From: JAWKWH01 sp965204295
GTDB taxonomy: Bacteria > Pseudomonadota > Alphaproteobacteria > Rhizobiales > Rhizobiaceae
Length of the DNA: 64,000 nt
NCBI GenBank assembly: GCA_965204295.1
Contig: OZ241973.1
Span: 2,108,001 to 2,172,000, forward strand
Direction of reading: 5' to 3'
The translations under genes and the position numbers were made by a program. Position 1 is the stretch's first letter. The number at the start of each line of letters is the position of its first letter. Positions 26,444-35,438 of this stretch are shown piece after piece. The notes under the pieces are model-generated. The model ran no database searches, had not been told where the DNA came from, and saw nothing but the letters and a program-made list of their open reading frames with translations.

Positions 26444-26814
26444 AGGCGTCCTCTCCCGAATCAAATCATCCCACATTGCGATGAATGCGTATAAACGGAT
26501 ACGCACCGCAAGACCCACCTACAATTATCGTACGAGCGCCAATGCGCGATCCGGAGGAAAAATCCGCCCGAAATCAAGACCGCATGTCATGGCCGAACCG
26601 CGTGGAAATAAGATTTCACGGCGCTATTCGCGGAATTTAAGTGAAAGATCGCCTTCGACGGCGCAAAAATACCGCAGAGATTTGAGGCGGTCCTTCCTTG
26701 CGGATAAATGAAGAGTATGGTTTGAACGGCGTAAGAAGGTCGGCGGGATTCCGCCTGTTTGGCATATGCGGGGCCAAACCTTGCCGGAGGCCCTGGCGGG
26801 AGATGAGGAAATTG
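26444..26814. other. Divergent intergenic region between ialB and ctaC
   Basis: About 370 bases that must hold the promoters of the IalB-family gene (leftward) and of the cytochrome oxidase cluster (rightward). It is AT-richer around 26600-26720. I could not place -35/-10 boxes with confidence and see no gene. In-frame codons upstream of the chosen ctaC start are not conserved in type. Confidence 0.5.
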
Positions 26815-27681
26815 ATGAAAAGAGCGATCGCGACAGTGGCGGGAGCATGCGCTTTGTGGTCCGACGCGGCACGGGCCGCACAGCCTGAACCGTGGCAGTG
26901 GAGGTTTCAGCCGGCCGTCACTTCGATGATGGAGGAGATAGCCTGGTTTGAGGTCTATACCCTCTGGTTTATCGTGCCGATCTCGATATTTGTGCTTGGT
27001 CTGCTTGCCTGGTGCATGTTCCGCTATCGCGAAAGCGCCAATCCCAATCCGTCGCGCACCAGCCACAACACGCTTATCGAGGTGATCTGGACGGTCGGTC
27101 CGATTATCATCCTGCTGGCCATGGCCGTTCCCTCGTTTCAACTCCTGACCGCGCAATACACGCCGCCGGAGGAACCGGGGCTGACAATCAAGGCGACCGG
27201 CAACCAGTGGAACTGGGATTATGAGTACCAGGTCGGAGACGAGCCGCTATCGTTCAATGCCGCGATGCTCCTGGATGCGGATCGCGCTTCGCTGGGCAAG
27301 GCCGACAAGGCCGACTATCCGCGTCTTCTTGCGACCGACAACGATGTCGTCGTTCCGGTCGACACCACCGTTCGCATGCTCGTGACGGCGAGTGACGTCA
27401 TTCATGCCTTTGCGATGCCGGCGTTTGGCGTCAAGGTCGATGCGGTTCCGGGCCGTATCAACGAAACCTGGTTCAAGGCGACCAGGGAAGGCATTTATTT
27501 CGGTCAGTGCTCCGAACTCTGCGGCAAGGATCATGCCTATATGCCGATCGCCATCCGGGTGGTTTCCGCCGAACGGTACGAAAACTGGTTTGCCGCCGCC
27601 CGGACCGACCTGTCCGCGGCCAACAAGGCGCTGATGGCGTCCGTCGAAACGAACAACAAGCTCGCCGCGGCGTCCGAATAA
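26815..27681 (+). CDS. ctaC: Cytochrome c oxidase subunit II (aa3-type)
   Basis: 288 residues; the ATG at 26815 is preferred because GAGGAA lies 5-10 nt upstream. A signal peptide (VAGACALWSDAARA) is followed by two TM helices (ISIFVLGLLAWCMF and EVIWTVGPIIILLAMAV). The periplasmic cupredoxin domain has the CuA motif GQCSELCGKDHAYMPI plus the earlier His in VTASDVIHAFAMPAFG and the Trp-rich electron entry segment GNQWNWDYEY. First gene of the oxidase cluster. Confidence 0.97.
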   Translation: MKRAIATVAGACALWSDAARAAQPEPWQWRFQPAVTSMMEEIAWFEVYTLWFIVPISIFVLGLLAWCMFRYRESANPNPSRTSHNTLIEVIWTVGPIIILLAMAVPSFQLLTAQYTPPEEPGLTIKATGNQWNWDYEYQVGDEPLSFNAAMLLDADRASLGKADKADYPRLLATDNDVVVPVDTTVRMLVTASDVIHAFAMPAFGVKVDAVPGRINETWFKATREGIYFGQCSELCGKDHAYMPIAIRVVSAERYENWFAAARTDLSAANKALMASVETNNKLAAASE

Positions 27682-27722
27682 GCGCCAGGGCGGCAACGAA
27701 TTTGATAAACGGAGCGGAAGAC

Positions 27723-29375
27723 ATGGCAGACGCCGCGGCTCACGACCATCACAATTACAGGCCCCAGGGGTTTTTCCGGCGCTGGATGTGCTCGACAAAC
27801 CACAAGGACATCGGCACGCTCTATCTGATTTTCGCCATCACGGCCGGCGTCGGCGGCGGATTGTTATCCGTCATGATGCGCTGGGAACTGGCTGAACCGG
27901 GCATTCAGATCTTTCGCGGCCTGGCCGAGATGGTCTACGGCTTTGAAGGCGATTCGGCGGTCGATGCCGGCAAGCACATGTTCAATGTGTTCGTCACGGC
28001 CCATGGGTTGATCATGGTCTTCTTCATGATCATGCCCGCGCTGATCGGCGGTTTCGGCAACTGGATGGTGCCGATCATGATTGGTGCGCCGGACATGGCG
28101 TTTCCGCGTATGAACAACATTTCCTTCTGGCTGTTGCCGCCGGCGATCCTGTTGCTGGTTCTTTCCATGTTCGTACCCGGACCGGCCGGCGGTTTCGGTG
28201 TCGGCGGCGGCTGGACCGTTTATCCGCCTCTGTCGACCAGCGGCCAGCCCGGACCCGCCATGGATCTCGCTATTCTGGCCCTTCACCTGGCCGGCGCGTC
28301 GTCGATCCTGGGTGCGATCAATTTCATCACGACGATATTCAACATGCGCGCGCCCGGCATGACCCTTCACAAGATGCCGCTTTTTGCGTGGTCGGTCCTG
28401 GTAACCGCTTTTCTGCTGCTGCTGGCGCTTCCGGTGCTGGCCGGCGCGATCACCATGCTGTTTACCGACCGGAATGTGGATACCGCGTTCTTCTCACCGG
28501 AAGGCGGCGGCGACCCGATCCTGTTCCAGCATTTGTTCTGGTTCTTCGGCCACCCGGAAGTCTACATCCTGGTCCTGCCTGCGTTCGGCATTGTCAGCCA
28601 TATCGTGTCCACCTTCTCGCGCAAGCCGATATTCGGCTATCTCGGCATGGCCTACGCCATGGTCGCCATCGGCGTTGTCGGTTTTGTCGTCTGGGCGCAT
28701 CACATGTATACGACCGGCATATCGCTCAACGCGCAGCGCTATTTCGTCTTTGCGACGATGGTGATCGCCGTGCCGACCGGGATCAAGATCTTCTCCTGGA
28801 TCGCGACCATGTGGGGTGGCTCGATCTCGATGCGGACGCCGATGTTGTGGGCGATCGGGTTCATCTTTCTGTTCACCGTCGGTGGCGTGACCGGTGTCCA
28901 ATTGGCCAATGCCGGCCTCGACCGCGCATTCCACGACACCTATTACGTCGTTGCGCACTTCCACTATACGATGTCGCTGGGCGCGACGTTCGGTATCTTT
29001 GCTGGCTGGTATTACTGGTTCCCGAAAATGACCGGCTACATGTATTCACCGCTGATCGCCCGCGCCCATTTCTGGGCGACTTTCATCGGTGTGAATCTGG
29101 TCTTTTTCCCGCAGCACTTCCTGGGATTGGCCGGTATGCCGCGCCGGTATATCGATTACCCCGACGCATATGCGGGGTGGAACGCGGTATCTTCCTACGG
29201 TTCCTACCTGTCCGCGATCGGTGTGCTGATATTCCTTTATGGCGTGTTCGAGGCCTTTTCCAGAAAGCGGGTGGCCGGCGCCAACCCGTGGGGCGAAGGC
29301 GCCGACACGCTGGAATGGCAATTGCCCTCGCCGCCGCCCTATCATCAGTGGGAGCAACTGCCGAGAATCAGGTAG
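27723..29375 (+). CDS. ctaD: Cytochrome c oxidase subunit I
   Basis: 550 residues from MADAAAHDHHNYRPQGFF, with GGAGCGGAAG upstream. The 12-TM heme-copper oxidase core is complete: low-spin heme ligand in NVFVTAHGLIMVFF, CuB/His-Tyr segment FGHPEVYILVLPAFG, the CuB His pair in VWAHHMYTTG, and the two heme ligands in VVAHFHYTMSLGA. The ST/HPEVY-type K-channel residues indicate an A-type oxidase. It follows ctaC by 41 nt. Confidence 0.98.
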   Translation: MADAAAHDHHNYRPQGFFRRWMCSTNHKDIGTLYLIFAITAGVGGGLLSVMMRWELAEPGIQIFRGLAEMVYGFEGDSAVDAGKHMFNVFVTAHGLIMVFFMIMPALIGGFGNWMVPIMIGAPDMAFPRMNNISFWLLPPAILLLVLSMFVPGPAGGFGVGGGWTVYPPLSTSGQPGPAMDLAILALHLAGASSILGAINFITTIFNMRAPGMTLHKMPLFAWSVLVTAFLLLLALPVLAGAITMLFTDRNVDTAFFSPEGGGDPILFQHLFWFFGHPEVYILVLPAFGIVSHIVSTFSRKPIFGYLGMAYAMVAIGVVGFVVWAHHMYTTGISLNAQRYFVFATMVIAVPTGIKIFSWIATMWGGSISMRTPMLWAIGFIFLFTVGGVTGVQLANAGLDRAFHDTYYVVAHFHYTMSLGATFGIFAGWYYWFPKMTGYMYSPLIARAHFWATFIGVNLVFFPQHFLGLAGMPRRYIDYPDAYAGWNAVSSYGSYLSAIGVLIFLYGVFEAFSRKRVAGANPWGEGADTLEWQLPSPPPYHQWEQLPRIR

Positions 29376-29388
29376 GCGCGAGGATTGG

Positions 29389-29424
29389 TTCGAAAGCGAC
29401 CGCCGGTTTACGGCGGTCTTCGAA
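29389..29424 (+). promoter_or_regulatory. Intercistronic hairpin between ctaD and ctaB
   Basis: GACCGCCG (29398-29405) pairs exactly with CGGCGGTC (29411-29418) around a 5-nt loop, and the flanking TTCGAA segments (29389-29394, 29419-29424) also pair, with a 3-nt bulge on one side. There is no T-run, so a partial terminator, RNA-processing or stability element within the cox transcript is more likely than a full terminator. Confidence 0.5.
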
Positions 29425-29447
29425 ATTGAAAGACGAGCGGATCGTTC

Positions 29448-30380
29448 ATGGCTTTTGTCGATACCGAAGGCGGAGATGCCGGCTTGTCCGAGGCGACGGC
29501 GAGCCATTTTTTCGCTCTCCTGAAGCCGCGCGTCATGTCGCTCGCGGTCTTTACCGCGGCTGTCGGACTATTCGTGGCGCCGGTCGGTCTCGACCCCGCG
29601 CTGACGGTAACGGCAATAATCTGCATCGCCGTGGGTGCGGGCGCGTCGGGCGCTTTGAACATGTGGTATGATGCCGACATTGACGCCGTTATGTCCCGCA
29701 CGGCCGCGCGTCCGGTTCCGTCGGGGCGGATCGCCGCCGGAGAGGCGTTGACTTTCGGCTTGGTTCTGTCGGCCATTTCGGTGATCGCGCTCGGGACTTT
29801 TGTCAATTGGCTGGCGTCGGCCCTGCTTGCCTTCACCATCTTCTTTTATGCGGTTATCTATACGATGTGGCTTAAGCGTTCCACGCCGCAGAACATTGTG
29901 ATTGGCGGAGCCGCCGGCGCCTTTCCGCCGGTGATCGGCTGGGCCGCGGCGACGGGAACGGTCTCCTTTGAAAGCCTGGCGCTGTTTCTGATTGTCTTTT
30001 TGTGGACTCCGCCCCATTTCTGGGCTTTGGCGCTTTTCAAGGCGGGCGATTATCGCCGGGCGGGCATTCCCATGATGCCGAATGTGGCAGGTGACCGATC
30101 CACGCGACGGCAGATGTTCGTCTACACGATCCTGGTTTCATTGGCCGGCGTCGCTCCCTGGTCGCTCGGCTTCGCGGGACCGGCCTATGGATTGATTTCA
30201 GCGGCTCTGGGGGCGGCGTTCGTCCGATATGCCTGGAACGTCCTCAAGGCGGATGACGCCGACGCATCAATGCGGTCCGCCAAGGCGATGTTCGGATTTT
30301 CGCTTGCCTATCTGTTCGCGCTTTTCGCTGTTCTTCTCTGCGAAGTTCTTATCGGCCGTTTCCTCTCGTTGGCGGTTTAA
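29448..30380 (+). CDS. ctaB: Protoheme IX farnesyltransferase (heme O synthase)
   Basis: 310 residues with about nine TM helices. UbiA-type prenyltransferase; it adds the farnesyl group to heme B to make heme O, the precursor of heme A for CtaD. The first Asp-rich motif is NMWYDADIDAVMSR followed by TAARPVPSG; the second conserved loop contains LWTPPHFWALALFKAGDYRR. It lies between ctaD and the small coxF-like gene in the standard rhizobial order. Confidence 0.97.
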   Translation: MAFVDTEGGDAGLSEATASHFFALLKPRVMSLAVFTAAVGLFVAPVGLDPALTVTAIICIAVGAGASGALNMWYDADIDAVMSRTAARPVPSGRIAAGEALTFGLVLSAISVIALGTFVNWLASALLAFTIFFYAVIYTMWLKRSTPQNIVIGGAAGAFPPVIGWAAATGTVSFESLALFLIVFLWTPPHFWALALFKAGDYRRAGIPMMPNVAGDRSTRRQMFVYTILVSLAGVAPWSLGFAGPAYGLISAALGAAFVRYAWNVLKADDADASMRSAKAMFGFSLAYLFALFAVLLCEVLIGRFLSLAV

Positions 30381-30383
30381 GTC

Positions 30384-30539
30384 GTGACCGGGGAAACGAT
30401 TACTCCCACGGAGAAACAGCTTAAAGCGCGGCGAAGCCGAAATATCGCGATCGGCCTGGCGCTGGCGGCATTTGCCGTTCTGGTTTTTGTGGCGAGCATG
30501 GCGAAGCTTGGTCCGGCTCTGTTTGACAGGCCGCTGTGA
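30384..30539 (+). CDS. Small membrane protein of the cox cluster (CoxF-like)
   Basis: 51 residues from a GTG 4 nt after the ctaB stop. A charged head (TPTEKQLKARRSRN) precedes one TM helix (IAIGLALAAFAVLVFVASM) and a short tail (LGPALFDRPL). A protein of this shape is usual between ctaB and ctaG in Rhizobiales and is called CoxF in some genomes; its role in oxidase assembly is inferred from position only. It is tightly spaced (7 nt) before ctaG. Confidence 0.8.
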   Translation: MTGETITPTEKQLKARRSRNIAIGLALAAFAVLVFVASMAKLGPALFDRPL

Positions 30540-30546
30540 GGTGGGC

Positions 30547-31152
30547 ATGACCGGACAGGAACCCGGAAGCGGGTCCGGCGGAAACAAGGTCGTCGCAATC
30601 GCCTGCGCGGCGTTTTTTGCCGGCATGATCGGCATGTCGTATGCCGCGGTTCCGCTCTACCGGATCTTTTGCCAGGTCACCGGGTACGGCGGCACTACCC
30701 AAAGGGTCGAACAGGCATCGGACAGGATACTCGACCGCGAAATCACCGTGCGGTTCGACGCCAACACGGCAGGCGGATTGCCGTGGGATTTCACGCCGGT
30801 CCGGCGCGACATCGAGATGAAGATCGGGGAAACGGCACAGGTTTTCTACGCGGCGAAAAACCTGTTCGGCACGGCGACAGGCGGCCGCGCGACGTTCAAT
30901 GTCACGCCGCAGTTCGCGGGCGCATACTTCAACAAGATGGAGTGTTTTTGCTTCACCGACACGGAACTTGCGCCCGGCGAGACAATGGAAATGCCGGTCG
31001 TCTTTTTTGTCGACCCGGATATCGTCGACGCTCCTGAAATGAACGATCTGACGTCGATCACGCTTTCCTATACATTCTTCCCGATTGACGGCGAGGAGCC
31101 GGTAGCGTTGGGGAAACTCGAAACAACGGCGGACAACAACCCTGGGGATTGA
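30547..31152 (+). CDS. ctaG: Cytochrome c oxidase assembly protein CtaG (Cox11 family)
   Basis: 201 residues, ATG preceded by GTGAGGTGGG. One N-terminal TM helix (VVAIACAAFFAGMIGMSYAA), then VPLYRIFCQVTGYGGTTQ and a periplasmic beta-domain with the copper-binding KMECFCFTDTEL motif (CFCF) and PVVFFVDPDI. Cox11/CtaG inserts CuB into subunit I. It ends 1 nt before ctaE. Confidence 0.97.
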   Translation: MTGQEPGSGSGGNKVVAIACAAFFAGMIGMSYAAVPLYRIFCQVTGYGGTTQRVEQASDRILDREITVRFDANTAGGLPWDFTPVRRDIEMKIGETAQVFYAAKNLFGTATGGRATFNVTPQFAGAYFNKMECFCFTDTELAPGETMEMPVVFFVDPDIVDAPEMNDLTSITLSYTFFPIDGEEPVALGKLETTADNNPGD

Positions 31153-31153
31153 C

Positions 31154-32029
31154 ATGGCCGACTCACACGCGAAGCAACACGATTATCATATTGTCGACCC
31201 AAGCCCCTGGCCGATAATCGGCGGAACCGGCGCTCTGATAACGGCCATCGGCGGGGTGGCGTGGATGCGCCATATCAACGGCGAAGAGTTCCCGATATTC
31301 GGCGTGAACATCGCCAACCCCTGGCTGTTCTTCATCGGTCTGGCCATTGTGCTCTACACGATGGTCGTCTGGTGGGGCGACACGATCAAGGAAGCCCATG
31401 GCGGCGACCATACCCGCGTGGTTTCACTGCATTTGCGCTACGGAATGATCATGTTCATCGCGTCGGAAGTGATGTTCTTCGTCGCATGGTTCTGGGCCTT
31501 TTTCGATGCAAGCCTGTACCCCGGTGAATCCGCGCAGGTCGCTCGAAATGCGTTCACGGGGGGCGCCTGGCCTCCGCGGGGCATTGAGGTTCTCGATCCC
31601 TTCCACCTGCCGCTGTACAACACCATCATTCTTCTGCTGTCGGGCACCACGGTAACCTGGGCGCACCATGCGCTGCTTCACAATGACCGGCAGGGCCTTG
31701 TTTGGGGTCTTGTCCTCACGGTTGCCCTTGGCGTGTTGTTTTCCGCGGTACAGGTTTACGAATACGCGCATGCGCCATTTGCCTTCAGGGACTCGATCTA
31801 TGGCGCGACGTTCTTCATGGCGACGGGTTTTCACGGCTTCCATGTGCTCGTCGGCACGATCTTCCTGCTGGTTTGCCTGTTCAGGGCGTTAGCGGGTCAT
31901 TTCAAGCCGGACCGGCATTTCGGCTTTGAAGCCGCCGCCTGGTATTGGCACTTCGTCGACGTCGTGTGGTTGTTCCTGTTCGTATGTGTCTACATCTGGG
32001 CTTCCTCCGGCGCGACGATCGCCCATTAG
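31154..32029 (+). CDS. ctaE: Cytochrome c oxidase subunit III
   Basis: 291 residues, seven TM helices. Family landmarks: HDYHIVDPSPWPIIG at the N-terminus, MFIASEVMFFVAWFWAFFDA with the conserved Glu of helix III, TVTWAHHALLHNDR, FMATGFHGFHVLVGTIFL, and AAAWYWHFVDVVWLFLF at the C-terminus. In many relatives a DUF983 gene follows before surf1; none is present here. Confidence 0.98.
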   Translation: MADSHAKQHDYHIVDPSPWPIIGGTGALITAIGGVAWMRHINGEEFPIFGVNIANPWLFFIGLAIVLYTMVVWWGDTIKEAHGGDHTRVVSLHLRYGMIMFIASEVMFFVAWFWAFFDASLYPGESAQVARNAFTGGAWPPRGIEVLDPFHLPLYNTIILLLSGTTVTWAHHALLHNDRQGLVWGLVLTVALGVLFSAVQVYEYAHAPFAFRDSIYGATFFMATGFHGFHVLVGTIFLLVCLFRALAGHFKPDRHFGFEAAAWYWHFVDVVWLFLFVCVYIWASSGATIAH

Positions 32030-32190
32030 ATTTTGCCTTTCCGGGCCATGATCGCGGGCGGTCGCGGCGACATGGCCGCCCGTTTCGGTTCAAGGTCTCG
32101 GGCAGCGGAACCCGGCAGGACCCGTTGTCCCTCCGTGGAGCCGGTGCGATATGCCGATATGGCCGGACAGGGAAATCGGGACCGGGACCC

Positions 32191-32961
32191 ATGATCACCG
32201 GGCATGCCGACCCTCGCGGCGGCACGACAAAACACATGGCGTTCATCGCGCTTTGCGTATTTGCGTTTGCCGCGCTGCTCGGATTGGGAACCTGGCAGGT
32301 GCAAAGACTGCAATGGAAGGAGGCGTTGATCGCCTCGATAAACGCCCGGATCAATTCCCGCCCGCGCACCCTGGCCGAACTGGAAGCCGAACATCGGCGG
32401 TCGGGCGACGTGGACTACCGGCCGGTCGGCGTCGCCGGCGTGTTCGAACACGAGAACGAGCAGCACTTTTTCGCCACCCACAGGGGTTTCAGCGGCTACC
32501 ATGTCTACACGCCGCTGCGGCTTGCCGATGAGAGGATCGTGTTCGTCAATCGCGGTTTTGTGCCGTTCGACCGGAAAGATCCCCGAACCAGAACCAAAGG
32601 GCAGCGCGGTGGATTGTCGACCGTATCGGGACTTGCCAGGAACCGTTTGATCGAAAAGCCGTCCTGGGTCGTGCCGGAAAACGATCTCGCCGGGAACGTC
32701 TACTACTGGAAGGATATCGCCGCGATGGCGCGCCGGAGCGGCCGCGAGTCGCTGGCGGAGGTAATCCCGTTCTTCGTCGATGCCGACGATACATCGAATC
32801 CGGGCGGACTGCCTGCCGGGGGCGTGACCATCATTGATCTGCCGAACAACCATCTTCAATATGCGATCACCTGGTATGGTCTCGCCGCCGCGCTTGCCGG
32901 CATGTTCGGATTCCGGTTCCGGCGACGGCGTTCCGGTGAAGACGATTCCGGGAAAGCTTGA
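32191..32961 (+). CDS. SURF1 family cytochrome oxidase assembly protein
   Basis: 256 residues. Two TM helices bracket the periplasmic domain: FIALCVFAFAALLGLGTWQ near the N-terminus and YAITWYGLAAALAGMFGF near the C-terminus. The motif GTWQVQRLQWKEALI and the later VFVNRGFVPFDRKD, NVYYWKDIAAMA and HLQYAITWYGLA are SURF1 signatures. It assists heme A insertion into subunit I. ATG 32236 is an alternative start. Last gene of the oxidase cluster. Confidence 0.93.
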   Translation: MITGHADPRGGTTKHMAFIALCVFAFAALLGLGTWQVQRLQWKEALIASINARINSRPRTLAELEAEHRRSGDVDYRPVGVAGVFEHENEQHFFATHRGFSGYHVYTPLRLADERIVFVNRGFVPFDRKDPRTRTKGQRGGLSTVSGLARNRLIEKPSWVVPENDLAGNVYYWKDIAAMARRSGRESLAEVIPFFVDADDTSNPGGLPAGGVTIIDLPNNHLQYAITWYGLAAALAGMFGFRFRRRRSGEDDSGKA

Positions 32962-32997
32962 CATTGGAGGCCGCAAACGGCCATCACGCGCGCAGCG

Positions 32998-34026
32998 ATG
33001 ACAACCGTAAAACACATGCCGGGAACGACCGTCGGGCGGCCCCTGACCGTCCGTCTGTGCCGACCGCGCGGTTTTTGCGCCGGTGTGGACCGCGCAATCC
33101 AGATCGTCGTGCTGGCGCTGAAAAAACACGGCGCGCCGGTCTATGTGCGCCACGAAATCGTTCACAACGGGTATGTCGTCGAAGGATTGCGGAACAGGGG
33201 CGCCGTATTCATCGAGGAGCTTGACGAAATCCCGGCCGAACACCGCCGGCGTCCTGTCGTCTTCTCCGCTCACGGCGTTCCCAGATCGGTGCCCGCCGAC
33301 GCGGAGGCGCGAAACCTGTTCTATCTCGACGCCACATGTCCGCTCGTCTCGAAAGTGCACAAACAGGCGATGCGGCATCGACGCCTTGGCCGCCACGTTC
33401 TGCTGATCGGACATGCCGGCCACCCGGAGGTCATCGGTACGATGGGACAACTGCCGAAGGGCGCGGTGACGCTGATCGAGACCGAAGAGAATGCCGGCGG
33501 TTTTCCGGTTGAGCCGGGAGCCGATTTGGGATTCGTCACGCAAACGACGTTGTCGGTGGAAGATACCGCCGGCATCGTCAGGGTATTGAAAACGCGGTTT
33601 CCCCGGTTGCATGCACCGGCGGCGGAATCGATTTGCTACGCCACGACCAACCGGCAGGAGGCGGTCAGGGAGGCCGCCCGCGGAGCCGACCTGTTCCTGG
33701 TGGTCGGCGCTCCCAATTCCTCCAACTCGCGACGGCTCGTCGAAGTGGCCGAAAGAGCCGGCGCCAGGCGCTCGCTTCTTGTCCGGCGCGCGGGCGATAT
33801 TCCATGGAGCGAGTTGGAGAGCATTTCCGTCATGGGGCTTTCCGCGGGCGCCTCGGCCCCGGAAATCATCGTCGAGGAGATTATCGGCGCATTCCGCGAA
33901 CGGTTCGACGTGACGGTCGATTTGACCGTTACCGCCACCGAGACGGAGGAATTCTCGGTCATGCGGGCATTGCGTGACATCGAGCTGACGCCGGCCGACA
34001 TGGCGTTCGTCGATGGCGCGGGCTGA
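32998..34026 (+). CDS. ispH: 4-hydroxy-3-methylbut-2-enyl diphosphate reductase
   Basis: 342 residues. The last enzyme of the MEP pathway, a [4Fe-4S] protein that makes IPP and DMAPP. The three cluster Cys lie in CRPRGFCAGVDRAIQI, YLDATCPLVSKVHKQ and ICYATTNRQEAV; the catalytic Glu region is HNGYVVEGLRNRGAVFIEEL, and the SxN substrate motif is VGAPNSSNSRRLVEVA. It overlaps thrB by one base. Confidence 0.98.
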   Translation: MTTVKHMPGTTVGRPLTVRLCRPRGFCAGVDRAIQIVVLALKKHGAPVYVRHEIVHNGYVVEGLRNRGAVFIEELDEIPAEHRRRPVVFSAHGVPRSVPADAEARNLFYLDATCPLVSKVHKQAMRHRRLGRHVLLIGHAGHPEVIGTMGQLPKGAVTLIETEENAGGFPVEPGADLGFVTQTTLSVEDTAGIVRVLKTRFPRLHAPAAESICYATTNRQEAVREAARGADLFLVVGAPNSSNSRRLVEVAERAGARRSLLVRRAGDIPWSELESISVMGLSAGASAPEIIVEEIIGAFRERFDVTVDLTVTATETEEFSVMRALRDIELTPADMAFVDGAG

Positions 34027-34994
34027 TGGCGGTCTATACCGACATCAATGAAATCGAACTGGCGGAGTTTCTCGGCCACTACTCCGTCGGCGAACTCCTG
34101 TCCTACAAGGGTATTGCCGAGGGCACCGAAAACACCAATTTCCTCGTGCGCACGTCCACGGCGTCATTCATCCTCACCCTGTACGAAAAACGGGTCGCGG
34201 AAAGCGATTTGCCGTTTTTCCTCGGACTGATGGAACACCTGGCCGCTCGCGGTATCGCATGTCCGTTGCCCGTGCATCGGCACGATAGTTCGGCGGTCGG
34301 TCGACTCGCCGGCCGTCCCGCCGCGCTTATCGCTTTTCTGGAAGGAATGTGGATGCGCCGCCCGACGGCGGATCATTGCCGTCAGGTCGGCGAAGCCATG
34401 GCGGCATTGCACCTGGCCGGCGCGGATTTCGCGATGTCCAGACCCAACGCGCTTGATCCTGTCGGCTGGAGAGCGCTTTGGGCGAAGGCGAAACCGGGCG
34501 CCGACGGCGTCGCGGAAGGCCTGGCCGATGAGATCGACCGGGATTTCGCGCGGATATCGGCGGATTGGCCGAAGGATATTCCGGCCGGGGTGATTCACGC
34601 CGACCTGTTTCCCGACAACGTGTTCTTTCTCGCGGACAGGCTTTCCGGATTGATCGACTTCTATTTCGCCTGCAACGACTTTTTCGCCTATGACATCGCC
34701 GTCGGTCTGAACGCATGGTGTTTTGAGCGCGATTTCTCCTTCGACCTGGCCAAGGGCCGGGCGTTTTTCGCGGGATATCGGTCGGTGCGCGAATTGGATC
34801 GCGAGGAGACCCGGGCCATGCCGGTTCTGGCGCGCGGCGCGGCGTTGCGTTTTCTTCTGACGCGTCTCCACGACTGGATTTCCGGACCGGATGGCGAACT
34901 TGTGAAAAAACGCGATCCGATGGAATACATCGGACGATTGCGATTTCACCGCGGAATCGGCTCGGCCCGGGAATACGGTTTCGACGCCTCATGA
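34026..34994 (+). CDS. thrB: Homoserine kinase (aminoglycoside phosphotransferase-fold type)
   Basis: 322 residues, the ThrB type with a protein-kinase-like fold rather than the GHMP type. Evidence: AEGTENTNFLVRTS near the N-terminus, the catalytic loop GVIHADLFPDNVFFL (HxDxxxxN) and the DFG-like IDFYFACNDFFAYDIA. It phosphorylates homoserine in threonine synthesis; thrC lies 8 kb away on the other strand. Co-transcribed with ispH and rnhA (4-nt overlap with rnhA). Confidence 0.95.
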   Translation: MAVYTDINEIELAEFLGHYSVGELLSYKGIAEGTENTNFLVRTSTASFILTLYEKRVAESDLPFFLGLMEHLAARGIACPLPVHRHDSSAVGRLAGRPAALIAFLEGMWMRRPTADHCRQVGEAMAALHLAGADFAMSRPNALDPVGWRALWAKAKPGADGVAEGLADEIDRDFARISADWPKDIPAGVIHADLFPDNVFFLADRLSGLIDFYFACNDFFAYDIAVGLNAWCFERDFSFDLAKGRAFFAGYRSVRELDREETRAMPVLARGAALRFLLTRLHDWISGPDGELVKKRDPMEYIGRLRFHRGIGSAREYGFDAS

Positions 34995-35434
34995 AAACCG
35001 TTGAAATATATACCGACGGGGCGTGTTCGGGCAATCCCGGCCCCGGCGGCTGGGGCGCGGTTCTGCGTTTCGGCCCCGTTGAAAAGGAGATTTTCGGCGG
35101 CGAAACGGAAACCACGAACAATCGGATGGAACTGGCGGCGGCGATTGAAGCGCTGAACGCGCTGAAGGAACGCTGTCGCGTCGATCTCTACACGGACAGC
35201 GTCTATGTCCGGGACGGCATTTCCGGCTGGATCAAGGGATGGAAGAAGAACGGCTGGAAAACGGCTGCAAGAAAACCCGTCAAAAACGTCGAACTATGGC
35301 GGGCGCTGGACGAAGCGCGCGCGCGCCACGATGTACGCTGGCACTGGACAAAGAGTCACGCGGGACATCCCGAAAACGAGCGCGCCGATAAATTGGCCCG
35401 CCGGGGAATGAAACCGTTCAAAGGCGACAGATAA
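34991..35434 (+). CDS. rnhA: Ribonuclease HI
   Basis: 147 residues. All four acidic catalytic residues are in place: Asp in EIYTDGACSGNPGPGGWGA, Glu in TNNRMELAAAIEAL, Asp in LYTDSVYVRDGI and Asp in HAGHPENERADKLARRG. The basic handle segment (IKGWKKNGWKTAARKPVKN) is typical. It degrades the RNA strand of RNA-DNA hybrids. It converges on the peroxiredoxin gene with only 4 nt between the stops. Confidence 0.97.
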   Translation: MKTVEIYTDGACSGNPGPGGWGAVLRFGPVEKEIFGGETETTNNRMELAAAIEALNALKERCRVDLYTDSVYVRDGISGWIKGWKKNGWKTAARKPVKNVELWRALDEARARHDVRWHWTKSHAGHPENERADKLARRGMKPFKGDR

Positions 35435-35438
35435 GGCC

